Under the pieces are notes generated by a model. It saw only the letters and a list, made by a program, of their open reading frames with translations. It searched no databases and had not been told where the DNA came from. The translations under genes and the position numbers were made by a program. Positions 23,001 to 34,790 of a DNA stretch of 64,000 nucleotides are shown piece by piece; within the stretch, counting starts at the first letter, position 1, and every line of letters starts with the position of its first letter. The DNA is from Siphlonurus alternatus (Eukaryota; Arthropoda; Insecta; Ephemeroptera; Siphlonuridae). Where the stretch lies: contig OX463778.1 in assembly GCA_949825025.1 (NCBI GenBank), forward strand, positions 16,516,171 to 16,580,170. The letters are read 5' to 3'.

Positions 23001-24109
23001 CCCTTCAGTTCACCTTTAATTGCTTAATTTATTTTCAATTTCAGATTCATGGTTGACCGTAAGATTTTCGTGGTTGGATTTGGCCTCTATGGTTCCATCC
23101 ATGGTCCGATGGAGTACCAAGCCACCATCCAGATCATCCACACAGCGTCAGCCAAAGTCTGCGGTAGCCATGTCACTAGCTTCAGTTCTGACGGCTCTAA
23201 CTACACGTTCCGTGTGATGTTCAAGGAGCCCATCGAGATCCTACCCAACACTAGCTACATTGCCTCCGCCACACTCAAGGTAAGGCTGTGCATGATGGGT
23301 ATCCAGGTAGTCTTCATGTCCATGATTATTTACCCAAATCATAAGTGAAAAACTGCCATGTATTCAGCTAAGAAGTTTAGCAGTTTATTTGTTGAAATTC
23401 AAGAAAAATCTGAATAATCTGTTCAGTCTTTCAGTAAATCAAATAAAATGTACTATTTACCTTCAATGAAATGGACAACCTATATGCTTATTTTTTTTTT
23501 TTTTTTTAGTTTTTTTTTTCGGATGTGGAAACTATTTTTAAAAATTTATTGAAGGTGGGGCCACACCCTCGGGAGGTATTTCCTTCTTAAGAAAAGTATG
23601 GGACCTAAATGCTTCCAGAGGGCATGTCTGCATTTACAACAAGTATTTCAAAAAAGAAAAATATCAAAATTTGTTGTCCTCTATTAATTTACTGGTATGC
23701 AATAAATAAATTCAAACAGTAGGTTGTTCATTCTAATGCATTAAAATTTAAAATTTGAGTCACAATATCCTTTCGTTTGTTTATAACTTATATTATTAAA
23801 AAAATCTGAAAAATTATTTTGACATACTGTATGTTATCAAATTCAAAGCACTACTATCTTGCTAAAATATTACCAATCCTCGGACGAAGACAGAAAATTG
23901 ATGCACGTGATCTGTCACCCCACTACAGTGTTGTCTCTTGATATGTGCAGGGCCCGGACTCTCACTACGGTAGCAAGGGTCTGCGCAAGGTCACGCTGGA
24001 CTGCCCCACGGGTGGCAAGGTCACCTTCAACTTCTCGTATGCGGCCGGCAACAACAACGGCACATCAGTCGAGGACGGGCAGATTCCAGAGATCATCTTC
24101 TACACATGA
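20019..24109 (+). CDS. BTBD2: BTB/POZ domain-containing protein, BTBD1/BTBD2 orthologue
   Basis: Exons 20019-20881, 21277-21594, 23045-23279 and 23951-24109 splice in phase to 524 residues, with high identity to vertebrate BTBD1/2 along the whole length. The order is a divergent N-terminus, a BTB domain (SDVHFVVG..., [17 protein letters not shown]), a BACK region ([28 protein letters not shown]) and a C-terminal PHR domain ([38 protein letters not shown]). Family members serve as CUL3 ubiquitin-ligase adaptors and bind topoisomerase I; that is family knowledge. The first listed exon opens at an acceptor with GTG, so the start codon is in an upstream exon. One candidate is ATG GAC AAG/gtgggt at 19203-19211, whose phase fits. 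The second intron holds a 1.2-kb fold-back. Confidence 0.95.
21825..23019. mobile_element. 1.2-kb fold-back element with TTAA ends inside a BTBD intron
   Basis: The element begins TTAAAGGTGTGCTGAAGGGA and ends TTCCCTTCAGTTCACCTTTAA. Arms of about 500 bases are nearly perfect inverted copies around a unique centre at about 22330-22500. The TTAA-AGG terminus matches the pattern described for Kolobok/T2-type MITEs. It fills most of the intron between the second and third listed exons and stops 25 bases before the acceptor. Confidence 0.9.
23490..23720. repeat. Decayed family B fold-back in BTBD intron 3
   Basis: Recognisable pieces (GTGGAAACTATTTTTAAAAA, TTATTGAAGGTGGGGCCAC, a weak TGTCCTCTATTAATTT at the right) match the family B arms at 13466-13797, but the symmetry is largely lost. 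Confidence 0.5.
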
Positions 24110-25180
24110 GATGAAAAACAATCCCCATAAAGGCCTCTCAAAGTTATTGTGGGGACATGCATGTAGTGTAATTTTGTAATTAAATGCCCAGTATTTACCT
24201 TGTATCATCAAAATGTTTAAATTTTCCCAATTTTTTAAATTTCAATTATTTTTAACAATTTATTGAAATTGCTGGACCATAGCAAGCTTCACATTTTAAC
24301 AAATAGATAATTAATTATTAATAAAATTGCTGTTTACGTTAAAATAGTTTGAAGTACAAAACTATTTGGAAAATAATATCTTTCATTAAAAATATTTTTA
24401 ACTTTGTTTCAGATATTGATCGTTCTTTTCAAACAAATCAACAATGTTCTTTTTTAAAGCTGTATCATAATTTTAAATTTAAATGTTGTTCATAAAATAA
24501 ATTTGTGGTGTATAATGTATAAAATATAGTTCTTAAAGTATGACAGTTCCATTCACAGTTATATAAAAATGTATTGTAACTACTGTGCAATAATTGCTTT
24601 AAATACCCTAAAACTTAATTGCTTCTATTAAGTAGTAAAAAACAAAAACAGAAAAAAAAAAGAAAACAATACAAACAGCGATATAGCAAAAACACTATGT
24701 AACAGTCATTAGTATTTGTATGTGCTGTAGCCGTCTTACTGCATGTCTTTTTCTACCTTTAAAATATTTCCTAGGACTTATAATTAAATAACATGAATAA
24801 TAATTAATGTGGGCTAAACACTTAAATATCTCAATTGAATTTTTATGATAAGTCAAAAATTATTTTATGCTTTTGTGCGCTGAAGTATTTTCATGCATTA
24901 TGATTAAATTATGATTATAACTATAATAGATAGGTCTTCAGTGCAAAGCACCTTTGATTTTTTTTGTTCCATGTATTTAAGGGATTCTCTCTATGAACAA
25001 TAAGTAATTATATTATGTACGTAATTGTTAAGTGTATACTTTTTATATATTTTGAAATAATCCTGAAGCAAAAGTAAACATGATGTGGATATATATAATT
25101 CTTTGTAAACCAGGTTTTATATTAACATTTTATTAAAATATTTTCACTGTAATAGAATCTTGTCTTGAATAATTTGTGTT
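24110..25180 (+). other. 3' untranslated region and flank of the BTBD gene
   Basis: AT-rich with no coding signal. Candidate AATAAA signals are present, for example at 24497-24502. The true cleavage site cannot be chosen from sequence alone. Confidence 0.5.
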
Positions 25181-25189
25181 GCATAAATG

Positions 25190-25350
25190 AAGAGAGGATA
25201 CCAAATTTAAGATACTCTGACTTTTTTTTAAGTACAGGAACAACTTTAAAAAAGTTATTGATTGAAAGATAATAGTAAAATGATGATACTTTATAAGTTT
25301 ATAAACAAACTTTCAATTCAATAATTTTTTGAATAACATTTTCTCATGAT
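25190..25350. repeat. Decayed family B fold-back
   Basis: GAGAGGATACCAAATTTAAG and ACTCTGACTTTTTTTTAAG at the left and AACTTTCAATTCAATAATTT at the right correspond to family B arms, with the middle lost. Confidence 0.5.
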
Positions 25351-25904
25351 CAGTTTTGCTTTGTAAATAGAGTTGTATAATATTTATATGCTCTATTTGT
25401 TTACGCAGTAAAAAAAAAAATGTAACTGTTCGTGTTTATTAATTTGACTGCATGTACACAGTAATACCAATATTTATAAAGTTGTTTTAGTATTTTAAAG
25501 TACAAATATGCAAATTAATTAACCAAAAGAAAAATATTCATGACTTAAAATGATAGACTTTTACTCAACTTATTATTATTATTATATATATATATTTTTT
25601 TTCTTTTTATGTTTGTTATTCAAGATGATAAAAATGTAAATAATATTGTTAATTTTAAACAGGCAATATTTGTATGGTGATTTTAGCATTTGTATTGTTT
25701 GTGATGCTTTCTTGTTATTTAAAGTCATTGTAGCCGAGTATTAAAAATTGTCATGTATCAATTAATTATTCATCAACATATATGATTAAATTTAATTGTG
25801 TGTAAAAAAAAAAACTCTGTTATAGTTTTCATTAATACGTCTAGTTTTTTAGATTAAAGCTTACTAATTGGAAATTAAAAAATTATTAAGTTAAAAAAAA
25901 TACC

Positions 25905-26340
25905 GTTGACGCCATTTATACCCTTTCGGGTGTAGCCAGAGGGGCCAGACCAATATTTAGCCTTGTCAGTAAGAGTTATCTTGCGACCATGAAGAATACT
26001 TTCCAGAATTAAGTATTTACATAAAAAAGAAAAAAAGAACAGCAATAAAAAATTATGAAATTACATAATTTAACTCTTTAAATAGAACATAAAAAATAGC
26101 TCATTACTCATTACAGAGGGGAATGGCTTCAACTTTGAAATTTTTATTGACATTTTTATTGATTTATAAATAACGTCAAACTTATTATATTTGCATAAAA
26201 TATATATAATACATACATACATAACATGACGCCATATCCCTTTACGGGGTAAGCCAGCAGCATTATTACCTCGGCCGTCTACAAATTGCCCTCCAAAGCA
26301 CTCGATTCTTGCATACTCCACTTGCTTCAGAAATACTCAT
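25905..26340 (-). mobile_element. Two SINE 3'-end fragments, minus strand
   Basis: GACGCCATTTATACCCTTTC (25909) and GACGCCATATCCCTTTACGG (26228) are variants of the same tail seen in reverse complement at the end of the tRNA-headed SINE near 27625-27655. A similar piece is present at the right edge of the window. Each copy keeps about 80-110 bases of body. The intervening 26000-26220 is AT-rich with nothing recognisable. Confidence 0.55.
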
Positions 26341-26392
26341 ATATATATTTATATATAATAAATATATATATATTATTGCCTTTTAAGGGTAA

Positions 26393-27070
26393 GATAAAAC
26401 GCCACCAATGTTAAAAAAAAAAATCCCTCACACAAAAATCATGAAAAAAAAATTAAAATGTTCTCCTATATATCAGTAGCTAAAATAACAGATATACAAA
26501 TACGGTCTATAGTTTTTGAGTTATGAATTTTTAAAGTTGACTACTTCAACATGGAGAAATGGAACTTCCATGTTAAATGGAGTATCGACCTTAATTTTTT
26601 TTTATTGCAGAAAGTGATAGAGGGTAAAAAGTTATGCCACCCTGATTTTTTTTCAGATTTTTTAGAGCCCGGGAAGTATTTTTAAAAAATTATTGAAAGC
26701 CCTTTTTATGACGTCACGCGGCGGTAAGTCCTATCTTTTCCTAAAAGGAGCGGCGTCTCTAGACGTCACAAAAAGAACTTTCAATAATTTTTTAAAAATA
26801 GTTCCCTCTCATCTGTCTCTAAAAAATCTGAAAGAAATCAGGGTATAGCATAACTTAACACCCTCTGTCCATTTCTGCAATAAAAAAATTGAGGTCGATA
26901 CTCCATAAGTCAACTTTAAAAATTCATAACTCAAAAACTAGATCGTATTTGTATACCTGACATTTTAGCTATATACTGATAGGGGGTGTAGAGGAGAACA
27001 TTTTAAATTTTTTTCATAATTTTTGTGAAGGATTTTTTTTTTAACATTGGTGGCGTTATCTTACCCTGAA
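26393..27070. mobile_element. Family A fold-back with a family B fold-back inserted in it
   Basis: It starts TTAAGGGTAAGATAAAACGC and ends GGCGTTATCTTACCCTGAA, with the family A body on both sides (AATGTTCTCCT, CAGGTATACAAATACG, GTTGACTACTTC). The middle of the hairpin is split by a family B copy at 26578-26905, so A inserted before B. The right TTAA is mutated to TGAA. Confidence 0.85.
26578..26905. mobile_element. Family B fold-back nested in family A
   Basis: The termini are GGAGTATCGACCTTAATTTT at the left and GAGGTCGATACTCC at the right. Inside are the family B arms (TTATTGCAGAAAGTGATAGA, TCAGATTTTTTAGAG) and a GC-rich loop with TGACGTCACG and TAGACGTCAC. Confidence 0.85.
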
Positions 27071-27289
27071 GAGTTCTAACGTTCCATCAAGTCCCAACGG
27101 TTCACATTCAAGAAAGCGCCAGAGAAGTGGGACTTGTGTAGTGACGTTAGAGGTCTGCACAGACAAGATTTTTAGCCCTAGCCCGTTCCTATGGCTGCTG
27201 CGCCTGGCCCTGGTCCATGAAACCTGCTTCTGCACAGAGCAGCCTGGCCCGTGATTCATCCTCAGCAGCTCCTTGTGTGCCTTTTTTTA

Positions 27290-27665
27290 TAATCGTGTTT
27301 TATAACCATTACAACTTGCATGCTCTCTGTGATGTAGTGGTTACCGAGTATCTGACTTTGGTCCGAGAGGTACTCGGTTCAATTCCCGAACACGGAAAAC
27401 TTTTCATATGACTTGGATACTGGATGACTATATACTAGAGATGATGGAGTTGGTATATAGGAGGAAGGCAGATTATGGCTGTCTATATATACTTTGCTGC
27501 TCTGCAGGCTGCACAGTGCACAGATCTAGTAGTAGGAGCCCAGAAGAGTGCCAGGAAAGGGTTCTGGGGTCTCTGGTAAGCCCCAGCTTGGTCGCAAAAA
27601 AACTTTTACACACAATTAAGGTTAAATACCTGGCCACACACCCAAAAGGGTAAATTTAAGTGGCG
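27290..27665 (+). mobile_element. tRNA-derived SINE
   Basis: The head GTGATGTAGTGGTTACCGAG (A-box-like) and GGTTCAATTCCCGAACACGG (B-box-like) comes from a tRNA. It is followed by a body shared with the copy at 58726 (GGAGGAAGGCAG, TTATGGCTGTCTATA, GGAGCCC.GAGAG) and a tail CTGGCCACACACCCAAAAGG. The tRNA part cannot fold cleanly, so this is not a tRNA gene. Confidence 0.75.
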
Positions 27666-27670
27666 TCATG

Positions 27671-29730
27671 CAAGGATATTAATTTTAACAACCCATTAAT
27701 ATAAAACTGTTTATTCATTCACAACAAAGATTTTATATTATTTTTTATTTATTCCCCCACTCCCTCTTTTTTTCTCTCGTGGTAAAAAAATCATATCACA
27801 TTGAAAACTTCAATGTCACATGCGCAGCACACAATATAACCATGGATAAAGTGTAATTTCTCCATGAGTAAAACTGCCAGTGCTATTCGTGCGCACTTGA
27901 TGACACAAGCCCCATCACTCCTCAGTCTTTTTTTTTTTTTTTTTTTTTTTTAGCATTATATGTATCAGGACTTGATGGAACTCTTGGTGTTCAATGCCGT
28001 GTTTTTGGTGTAATAATAAATTGTTTGACTTTATTTAAAAATGCAAAATTTGAAGCAGTCCCCCTTCTTTATAGAGGCAATTGTAGCTCTATGAATCGGA
28101 AAGAACTTTCAAATGTTGAGACTCAAGCAATCATAAAAAAAGTTTGTCCAGATGAGCAAGCGTTCTATTAATTTCAGAGCAAAATTCTAATTTTCAAAAT
28201 GAAATACTAGTTTTAAAAAAAAAAAAAATTAGTCCCGCTTTGCTAAAATTACAAAGTTTTCCTACTTGACAAAAAAGTGAATATGTAGTTTCATCTTATC
28301 ATCCTAATAAATTTAATAATGCCTAAGTAATTGTTTTTTTCAGGAAAAAAAAAATAACACTTCACAATTAGTATATTATACTGACATCAGTTTAATTATG
28401 AACATTAAGATTTACATACATAAATATACAAATAAAAGGAGCTAGATTGAAAATGTAAGAAAAAAAATACACCATAAATATGTTACATCAACACTATAAC
28501 TAAACTAAATAAATCATGCAATAATTATATTTTTTATTTAGGCCTTGGGCCAGTAAAGTACAATAGTTCAGTAGTTCATAAGAAATATTTTTTGCCAGGG
28601 CCTGTACAATAAAAGGCACTCCATACCTTGTTATCATGCTTGTTACTCTGCAATTATTTCAGTTCATATTTTTCAATGTGATATTCATACATAAATTTGT
28701 TGCTGAGGAATATGCAGCAGGATGCAAAAAAAAAAAAAAGGACTTACTTCATTAATTTAGCTTAAATGACACAGGAGTTTTTATTAATTGAGAAGTATCA
28801 AAAGCTTTAAAAATGTTATTTTATCTGCTCTATCTCTGACAAAACAGTCTGAATATTAAAAAGAGTCCTAAACTAACAAATAAGAAGAGTAAGTGAATCC
28901 CCTGGCTTATAACTTTAAGTAACATTACAGACCATTGTTAATTCTTTTTTTGTAGTTACACACTAAATTTATCTATGGGATGCCAGTCGGTTAGAAAAAT
29001 TCTATATTTTGTCATTTTAGGCATAGCATTACAAAACATACAGTCGGTCAAAGATTATAAATACACTATAAAGAGGGAGAGGAGCATGTGTTTGTATCAG
29101 AAGTGCACTACACCACTTGTTTTAATTAAAAGCAGTGCACCGACTTAAACTTTTACATCCTCATTTCTGCTTGTGATACGTTAGAGATCTAAAACTACTG
29201 GCACTTATCCTGGATATGATAATTATAATATTACTTTCACATTAAATTTCTATCATTACATACAAGCACACAAAGAAATATTCGGTCCTTCAGAGACTAG
29301 GAACTAATTAATGCTTTAAGCATATTTACATGGAAGATTCAATGTTATATCAATGGCACAATTATTCTACAATGTACTAACATTTACAATATTATGTTCA
29401 ATACAAATACTTAAATGTAATGTTTTATTTTTATAGAGTATAGTATCTCATTTACTTGAGCGCTGAATATTAAAACTACACATTAGTTTTAACTACTGCG
29501 CATAATTTTATTATGTACAGTATTGTGTGGCTTAAAGAGCTTTTTAAAATCATCAATAATTAAATACAATTTTTTTTTCTTGATACAGATATAGATTTTT
29601 TTTTTATATATAGAATAAAAGAATAAAATATATTGTAATAAAGAACTAAGCAGATAAAACAATAGTAAAAAAAGTAGTGCCGTATTAATAATAAGAATTT
29701 TAAATTAAGTATAATTACTGTTCAGCATTA
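27671..29730 (-). other. 3' flank and probable long 3' UTR of the minus-strand acidic protein gene
   Basis: AT-rich stretch with homopolymer runs (T-run near 27928-27951, A-run near 28726-28738) and no open frame of note. It lies downstream of the stop at 29731 on the minus strand. Several TTTATT boxes (AATAAA on the minus strand) could serve as polyadenylation signals. Confidence 0.4.
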
Positions 29731-30651
29731 TTATGCACTTTCTGTCCCAGTCAAAACACTTAATCCTTTTTTCTGGATTGCCACAGCTACAGCAGCATCT
29801 AAGAAACTGTCATGCTCCATCTGAGACAAAGCCGAGGGTTGCTGTCCAGAGCTGTGAGAGTCCACCAAGGTATGCACAGGGTCCACCACAGCGTGGGAAG
29901 TGCTGCCCTCTGAGATGCTGATGTCACCTCGCACGTTTGTCAGCTGATCTGGCGGAACTACACTCGGACCACTGAAAAGAAGCCTACTCAGGTCCTTGCA
30001 AACATTCTCTTCTACCGCCACGTGGCTAACGTCTTGCTGGGGGTAATGAATCTCATCTTCACTGCACTGAAGTCCATGTCTTTGAATCGCCATCATTACA
30101 GCTTCATCTTCAATTTGATTTCCTCCACCAATATCATTATTATCTTCTTGATCAGAATTTAAAGGAGCAAAACCCATTCTTTCCATCATACAATTCATTG
30201 TATTATCTAACATACCTCGAGCTAATTGTTTAGTTTGCCAACATCTTTGTAAATAACTTGTGCGGTTTATAGCTTTGTTAAGAGTTGGAAACAAATCAGG
30301 AAGTAACTCATCACTCATTGATGATCCTTCTGATGGAGACTGAACACAAGAGGATTCTTGAACATCTTCTACTGTTGCCTTTGGAACAGAAGATGTACTT
30401 AAATTTTGAGGAACAGTATTCTCTTTAGATTCACTTGCATCACAAACATCCAGTTCCATGGAAACATCTTCACTACTTTCACTTTTTAACTTATCTTTTG
30501 TTTTTAAATGATGTTTTCCTTTGATTTGCCACAAGTAACGAGCTTTTTTTAGAGGTCGCTCATCTTCTTCTTCTTCTGGAGATGAGCAGTTGGGTCTGGA
30601 GGAGCAACCCTCATCTTCATCACTTGATTGGTCCATTGAAGAGGAAATCAT
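29731..30651 (-). CDS. Acidic conserved-looking protein of unknown function
   Basis: An uninterrupted 306-codon frame on the minus strand starts at the ATG at 30651-30649 (MISSSMDQSSDEDEG). A pyrimidine tract and TTTTTTTTAG lie about 35 bases upstream of that ATG, so a 5' untranslated exon probably splices in there; the longer frame to 30756 reads into the neighbouring fold-back and is unlikely to be translated. Visible features are an acidic Ser/Asp/Glu start, a basic patch KKARYLWQIKGKHHLK, a Ser-rich middle, a predicted helix (NRTSYLQRCWQTKQLARGML) and two related short motifs, DEAVMMAIQRHGL and DAAVAVAIQKKGL, the second close to the C-terminus. The paired AIQ-x-x-GL motifs may be peptide-binding or ubiquitin-type helices, which is speculation. 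I do not recognise the family. Confidence 0.75.
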   Translation of the reverse strand: MISSSMDQSSDEDEGCSSRPNCSSPEEEEDERPLKKARYLWQIKGKHHLKTKDKLKSESSEDVSMELDVCDASESKENTVPQNLSTSSVPKATVEDVQESSCVQSPSEGSSMSDELLPDLFPTLNKAINRTSYLQRCWQTKQLARGMLDNTMNCMMERMGFAPLNSDQEDNNDIGGGNQIEDEAVMMAIQRHGLQCSEDEIHYPQQDVSHVAVEENVCKDLSRLLFSGPSVVPPDQLTNVRGDISISEGSTSHAVVDPVHTLVDSHSSGQQPSALSQMEHDSFLDAAVAVAIQKKGLSVLTGTESA

Positions 30652-30712
30652 TGACAAGGTAATCTCAAATCTCCACAATCTAAAAAAAATGGATAAAAAC
30701 AAAATTAGGAAT

Positions 30713-31630
30713 TTAAGGGCATTGGGTGTAGCACCGGTAGTTGGCAACACTGACATATCTTCACCATGTTAATTTTTTATCCTTGCTCCTCGGAGTAATT
30801 TTTATGCTAGAGTAAGCTGATTGCAGTGGTATCAAGGTAATTAGTAGCCCAAGTGCACATAACAATTTGGCTAAATAAAGCCTGATTTTTTAAAAAAAGT
30901 ATTTTTTTATATTTTAAAAAAATGCATGTAAATTTAAAAAATTACTAAAAATACTTTCTTTAAATCAGGTTTTACTAGGCCAAATTGTGCACTTGGGCTA
31001 CAAATTACCTTGATACTACTGCAATCAGCTTAGCTCTAGCATAAAAATTACTCCGAGGAGCAAGGTTGAAAAATTAACATATAGGAGTGTTGGGGTGAAG
31101 GAGTTGGAGAAGGTGCAGAGAAGAGCAGCGAGAAGAGTTATGAAGCGTATGGGAAGATGGAAGTTGGTGGGAGATGGAAAGGAGGTCAGAAAAGAGTTTG
31201 AGAGTGTAACTGCGATGATTGATAAGTTGGGGTGGGAGTTGCTGGAGGAGAGAAGGAGAAATTGTAGACTTGGTGTTATGTATAAAATAACAAGAAATAG
31301 TGAGGGTTGGAGGGAGTTGAGCTCTCGTATTAAGAGAGGTGTTTACATTGGAAGGAGTGATCACAGTTGGAAGTTGGATTTTGTCGGCAGTAGAAGTGAT
31401 GTGGGAAAATATTCCTTCATTAACAGGACTGTAAGAGAGTGGAATTTGCTGAAGGCAGAAGTTGTTGAAGCGGAGAGTTATGAGTTGTTTAAGAGGGTTT
31501 TGAGACAAGCAAACCCTTCGCGAGCCACCGTGGCGTAGCCACATTTGCCGCGTTAATTTTATTATTATTATTAACATGGTGAAGATACGTCAGTGTTGCC
31601 AACTACCGGTGCTACGCCCAATGCCCTTAA
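30713..31630. mobile_element. Fold-back element with TTAAGGG ends carrying a LINE insertion
   Basis: It starts TTAAGGGCATTGGGTGTAGC and ends GCTACGCCCAATGCCCTTAA. The arms continue through GGTAGTTGGCAACACTGACA, TCCTTGCTCCTCGGAGTAAT and TTGGGCTA around an AT-rich centre near 30890-30960. The right arm is split by the LINE fragment at 31080-31573. It lies just upstream of the minus-strand gene and probably within its first intron. Confidence 0.9.
31080..31573 (+). mobile_element. 5'-truncated LINE 3' end (RT C-terminus)
   Basis: A 147-residue frame (from 31095) has the RT-tail hallmarks of CR1/L2/jockey-like elements: LEKVQRRAARRVMKRMG, then MIDKLGWELLEERRRNCRLG, VMYKITRN, and FINRTVREWNLL. 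It ends at a stop before a 3' tail of (ATT)n. A direct repeat ATTAACAT occurs at both borders, as expected of target-primed insertion. Intact frame, so recent. Confidence 0.85.
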
Positions 31631-34470
31631 ACAAAATATTCAGATACGATAGAGTAACTTTAATTTAACTGACATTTAAAAAATAGTTTGAAAAGCAAGA
31701 TAGTTATTTTTTTTTTTTTTATAAAGTTTGGGTCAAGTAGGTATAAACTTATAATCTACAGTATGCATATGCATAAATATTGTAATCAACTTGAACCAAC
31801 TATGAACAATTCATTATGATACTTAACATTTAAAGTATAATACTGTTTTCTGATGTAGGCTAGCTCTAGCTCATGTATCATATTGTTGTATCTTACATTC
31901 TTTCATTGAAAACATCATATAAATACTGTGCTGTATGCATAATGCATACATTACTAGTTTTGATATTACATTATGCATACTGTATCATATGCATACACTT
32001 ACAGCACAAATGTCATTGGTTCCATGACCCTTGCTTATTATTATTTATGCTCAGTAATGCTTCTCAAATGTCCTGTGTACAAATAACTAGTTTTTTTAAG
32101 CCTCTAAAGTATGCATAATCCCTAAGTTACACTTCAATACATACAAAGAGTCAACAAATATTGCTCAGCATTCTCTTGAACTGAAAGCTAGCTGCAATAT
32201 GACATCAGCCTGTAGTTTAAATATAACTCAAGCTAATACTAATTAGAGTTTAATACATAGTAAAAAAATTAAGGATTGTTCTAGTTTTACATCCTCACCC
32301 ATTGCAAGAATGATGACTCAAAAATTCTCTAATCACTGATGCTAGACTGCATTGACGTTTTCTCGCGCAGCTGATGAGTTGACTTGATCGATTATAATTG
32401 CCAGGAAATCCAGGATAAAAGTTTTCATCGATTATACAACCCAGGAACCCAGGAATAAAACTCAATCCGGTATGTGCTGCTCTCTTACGATGAACTGTGA
32501 ACTAAAAGAGTTTCACATCAGCGGCCAGCGTTCAGATTCAGCCAATCAAATTGCTGCATTTTACGAGCAGAGCAGCAAAGATGCCGAGAGCAACAGCTGA
32601 GCGTGTTCAGTTCAAGCAGGACGAAAAAACTTTAATTTAATAACGTGTGCCTCACTTAATTGGATTTACATTTCATGCAAACGTCGGTCCTCACCTTCCA
32701 CCTCGAGTCCCGTAAGTTTTATGTTCGCTGCATGCTTGTAGTCCTCGTAGTGGGCGTGACCTTGTTCTGCTCAAGCCCACTGCTAGTGGGCCTAGTCACC
32801 ACAGGGCTACTTTTTACCTCACACCTACCAGCGATATTCTGCAGCTCTACAGCCATCAATCGTAGATTATTATTAAACCCACCACTGAACAGAAAAAAAG
32901 CATGATACCGCAATGCAGAAGTTTTCATCTGACAGGTTTGACTGACAAGGTCTGCAAGTATGATACACACAAAAAGGCGTGAATAAGCTCTGCCAGCCTA
33001 TGACACCGTATTATTATTATAAGTTATGATGACTCTTATGACTTATGAGGCTTGCTTAAATGAGCTTGCATAAGAGGACAAGACTCAGTATGTCAGCACG
33101 TTAAATTATCATTAGCTGTACTGTAGAGAACAATTAAAAAATAAAGCTGCCTATCAAGGTTAGAATAGACTGACATAATTACTCTTAGATGCATAATTAA
33201 CTGGCATTTAATATGCATTTCTGTATACATTCATTACAGTGTATGCATATATAGCTGTCATAATACAGTGCATAACTGTTATGAATGCATGTACAAAATA
33301 CTGTGCTGTATGCATACCGTATGCATTTTATTGATTTTATAATGTATGGTAGTACTGATGTACTGTATGCATATACAGTATATAAATCATGTATATATAT
33401 ATGTGATACACAACACATATAGTATGATACAGTACGTACAATCGTCGCCCCAGAAAATTTTCCCTTGCGGCCTTGTTATCATAATCATCATGCCCCGTAA
33501 GAACAACACAGCTAGGTCTTACAGGAGACAAGGTTTACTTTCTTTCTGAAATGATGGTGCATTTACCAAAGCCCTAATGCTCATTTTAAGTAATTTTAGG
33601 AAATACTTCTTTCGAAGGTATATTACAGCTCCGTATTTCCAGTGTTGTTGCTTGATTCCAATTTTAATCAAAATACAGTACTAATTTAAAGCAAAAAGAT
33701 TATCGTATGACATCACTACAGTGTGCATAATATACTGCCTATCAATATACAGTATAAATATAATATTTGAAAATGCCGTCAATATTCTTTGAAGCCCTTG
33801 AAACGTTACCGACACTAAAAAGAGGAACAATGTCCACGCCTCCTCTTGGAAATTTTCATGAAAAATAGATGACAATAGTTTTAATGGATTGTTTGGATTG
33901 CATCAACACTATTGCCAACTGTTGACAAAAGAAATTTGATGGGGTAATAACTGGTACATGCAATCTACCGTATTACAACCCTGAAACAATATTTTAGGTT
34001 TACTGTAGTATACTTGTGTTACTTTTTTCATAAAGTTGCTTCTAACCTTACAAATAAGCGCTTCGGTATAAAAGTATTGATAACGAAGATAAATGTATAA
34101 CTGTACTGTACTTTTTTTAAATCTATATACCCAGTAACCTTGCTACATATATACTGGCAGTTACAGCATTAGGGATTAGGGTTTCTATAAGAACTCTATG
34201 TCATGTATTCTGTCTATTATATTACAATACATGTGATATATTGCTCAGAAATGCATTGTAAAATAATTACAACATTTTGAATACAAATCTTACAGTATTT
34301 ATTTATTTTGTTGTACTATTTTTTCTCCTATAATTAGTTACCATGCACTCAAATGCACGTTATAACAATTTACATATATTAATTATTTCTGTACAGTATA
34401 TAAAATATTAGCTTTTTAACTGAACCCTAGTACAGGGTACTGACCACATTTAAGTGACTGAATTGAATTT
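31631..34470. other. Gene-poor stretch with TATGCATAC motif clusters
   Basis: No convincing gene. Clusters of TATGCATACTGTA-like words lie at 31760-31800, 31930-32000 and 33210-33380. A GC-richer patch at 32480-32640 holds an inverted CCAAT box (CAGCCAATCA) and may include the promoter or first exon of the minus-strand gene: on the minus strand ATC/gtaaga near 32490 could be a donor. The small frames here lack homology-like features. Confidence 0.3.
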
Positions 34471-34474
34471 AACC

Positions 34475-34790
34475 TCCCGGCTTTTCGTAGACCCTACTTT
34501 TGTGGGTCCCTTCCAAACCGGGGCGGCCATGGCCTAAGCAATCCATCCCAGCATTCGCCTGGTTGTGACTGAGGATTCTGAGGAAACCATAGAAACCTTA
34601 GTCAGGATGGTCGGCAATTGATGGAGGATGCCATCAATCACCTCCCGGATGCACGAGTGGGTGTTCTTTAGCAACCGCTACTTGTGAAAAGTTTGGCGGT
34701 GCATGGCTGGGATCGAACTCACGACCATCCGATTACGAATCAGAGGTGTATACCACTGCGTCAAGTGCCCGGTTATTAGAGAATGGAATA
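34475..34790 (-). mobile_element. tRNA-headed SINE with a central domain shared with the 5S-headed SINE
   Basis: On the minus strand the head reads GGGCACTTGACGCAGTGGTA, then GTCGTGAGTTCGATCCCAGC (A and B boxes), then a body AACTTTTCACAAGTAGCGG, GGAGGTGATTGATGGC, and a module CCATCCTGACTAAGGTTT ... GGCGAATGCTGGGATGG. The last module matches bases 210-280 of the window, and a headless copy lies at 56785-56990. Confidence 0.8.

Noticed and set aside
32660..32905. 81-residue hydrophobic protein
   Set aside because: No homology-like features or conserved context; the frame is short enough to arise by chance in a GC-richer patch.
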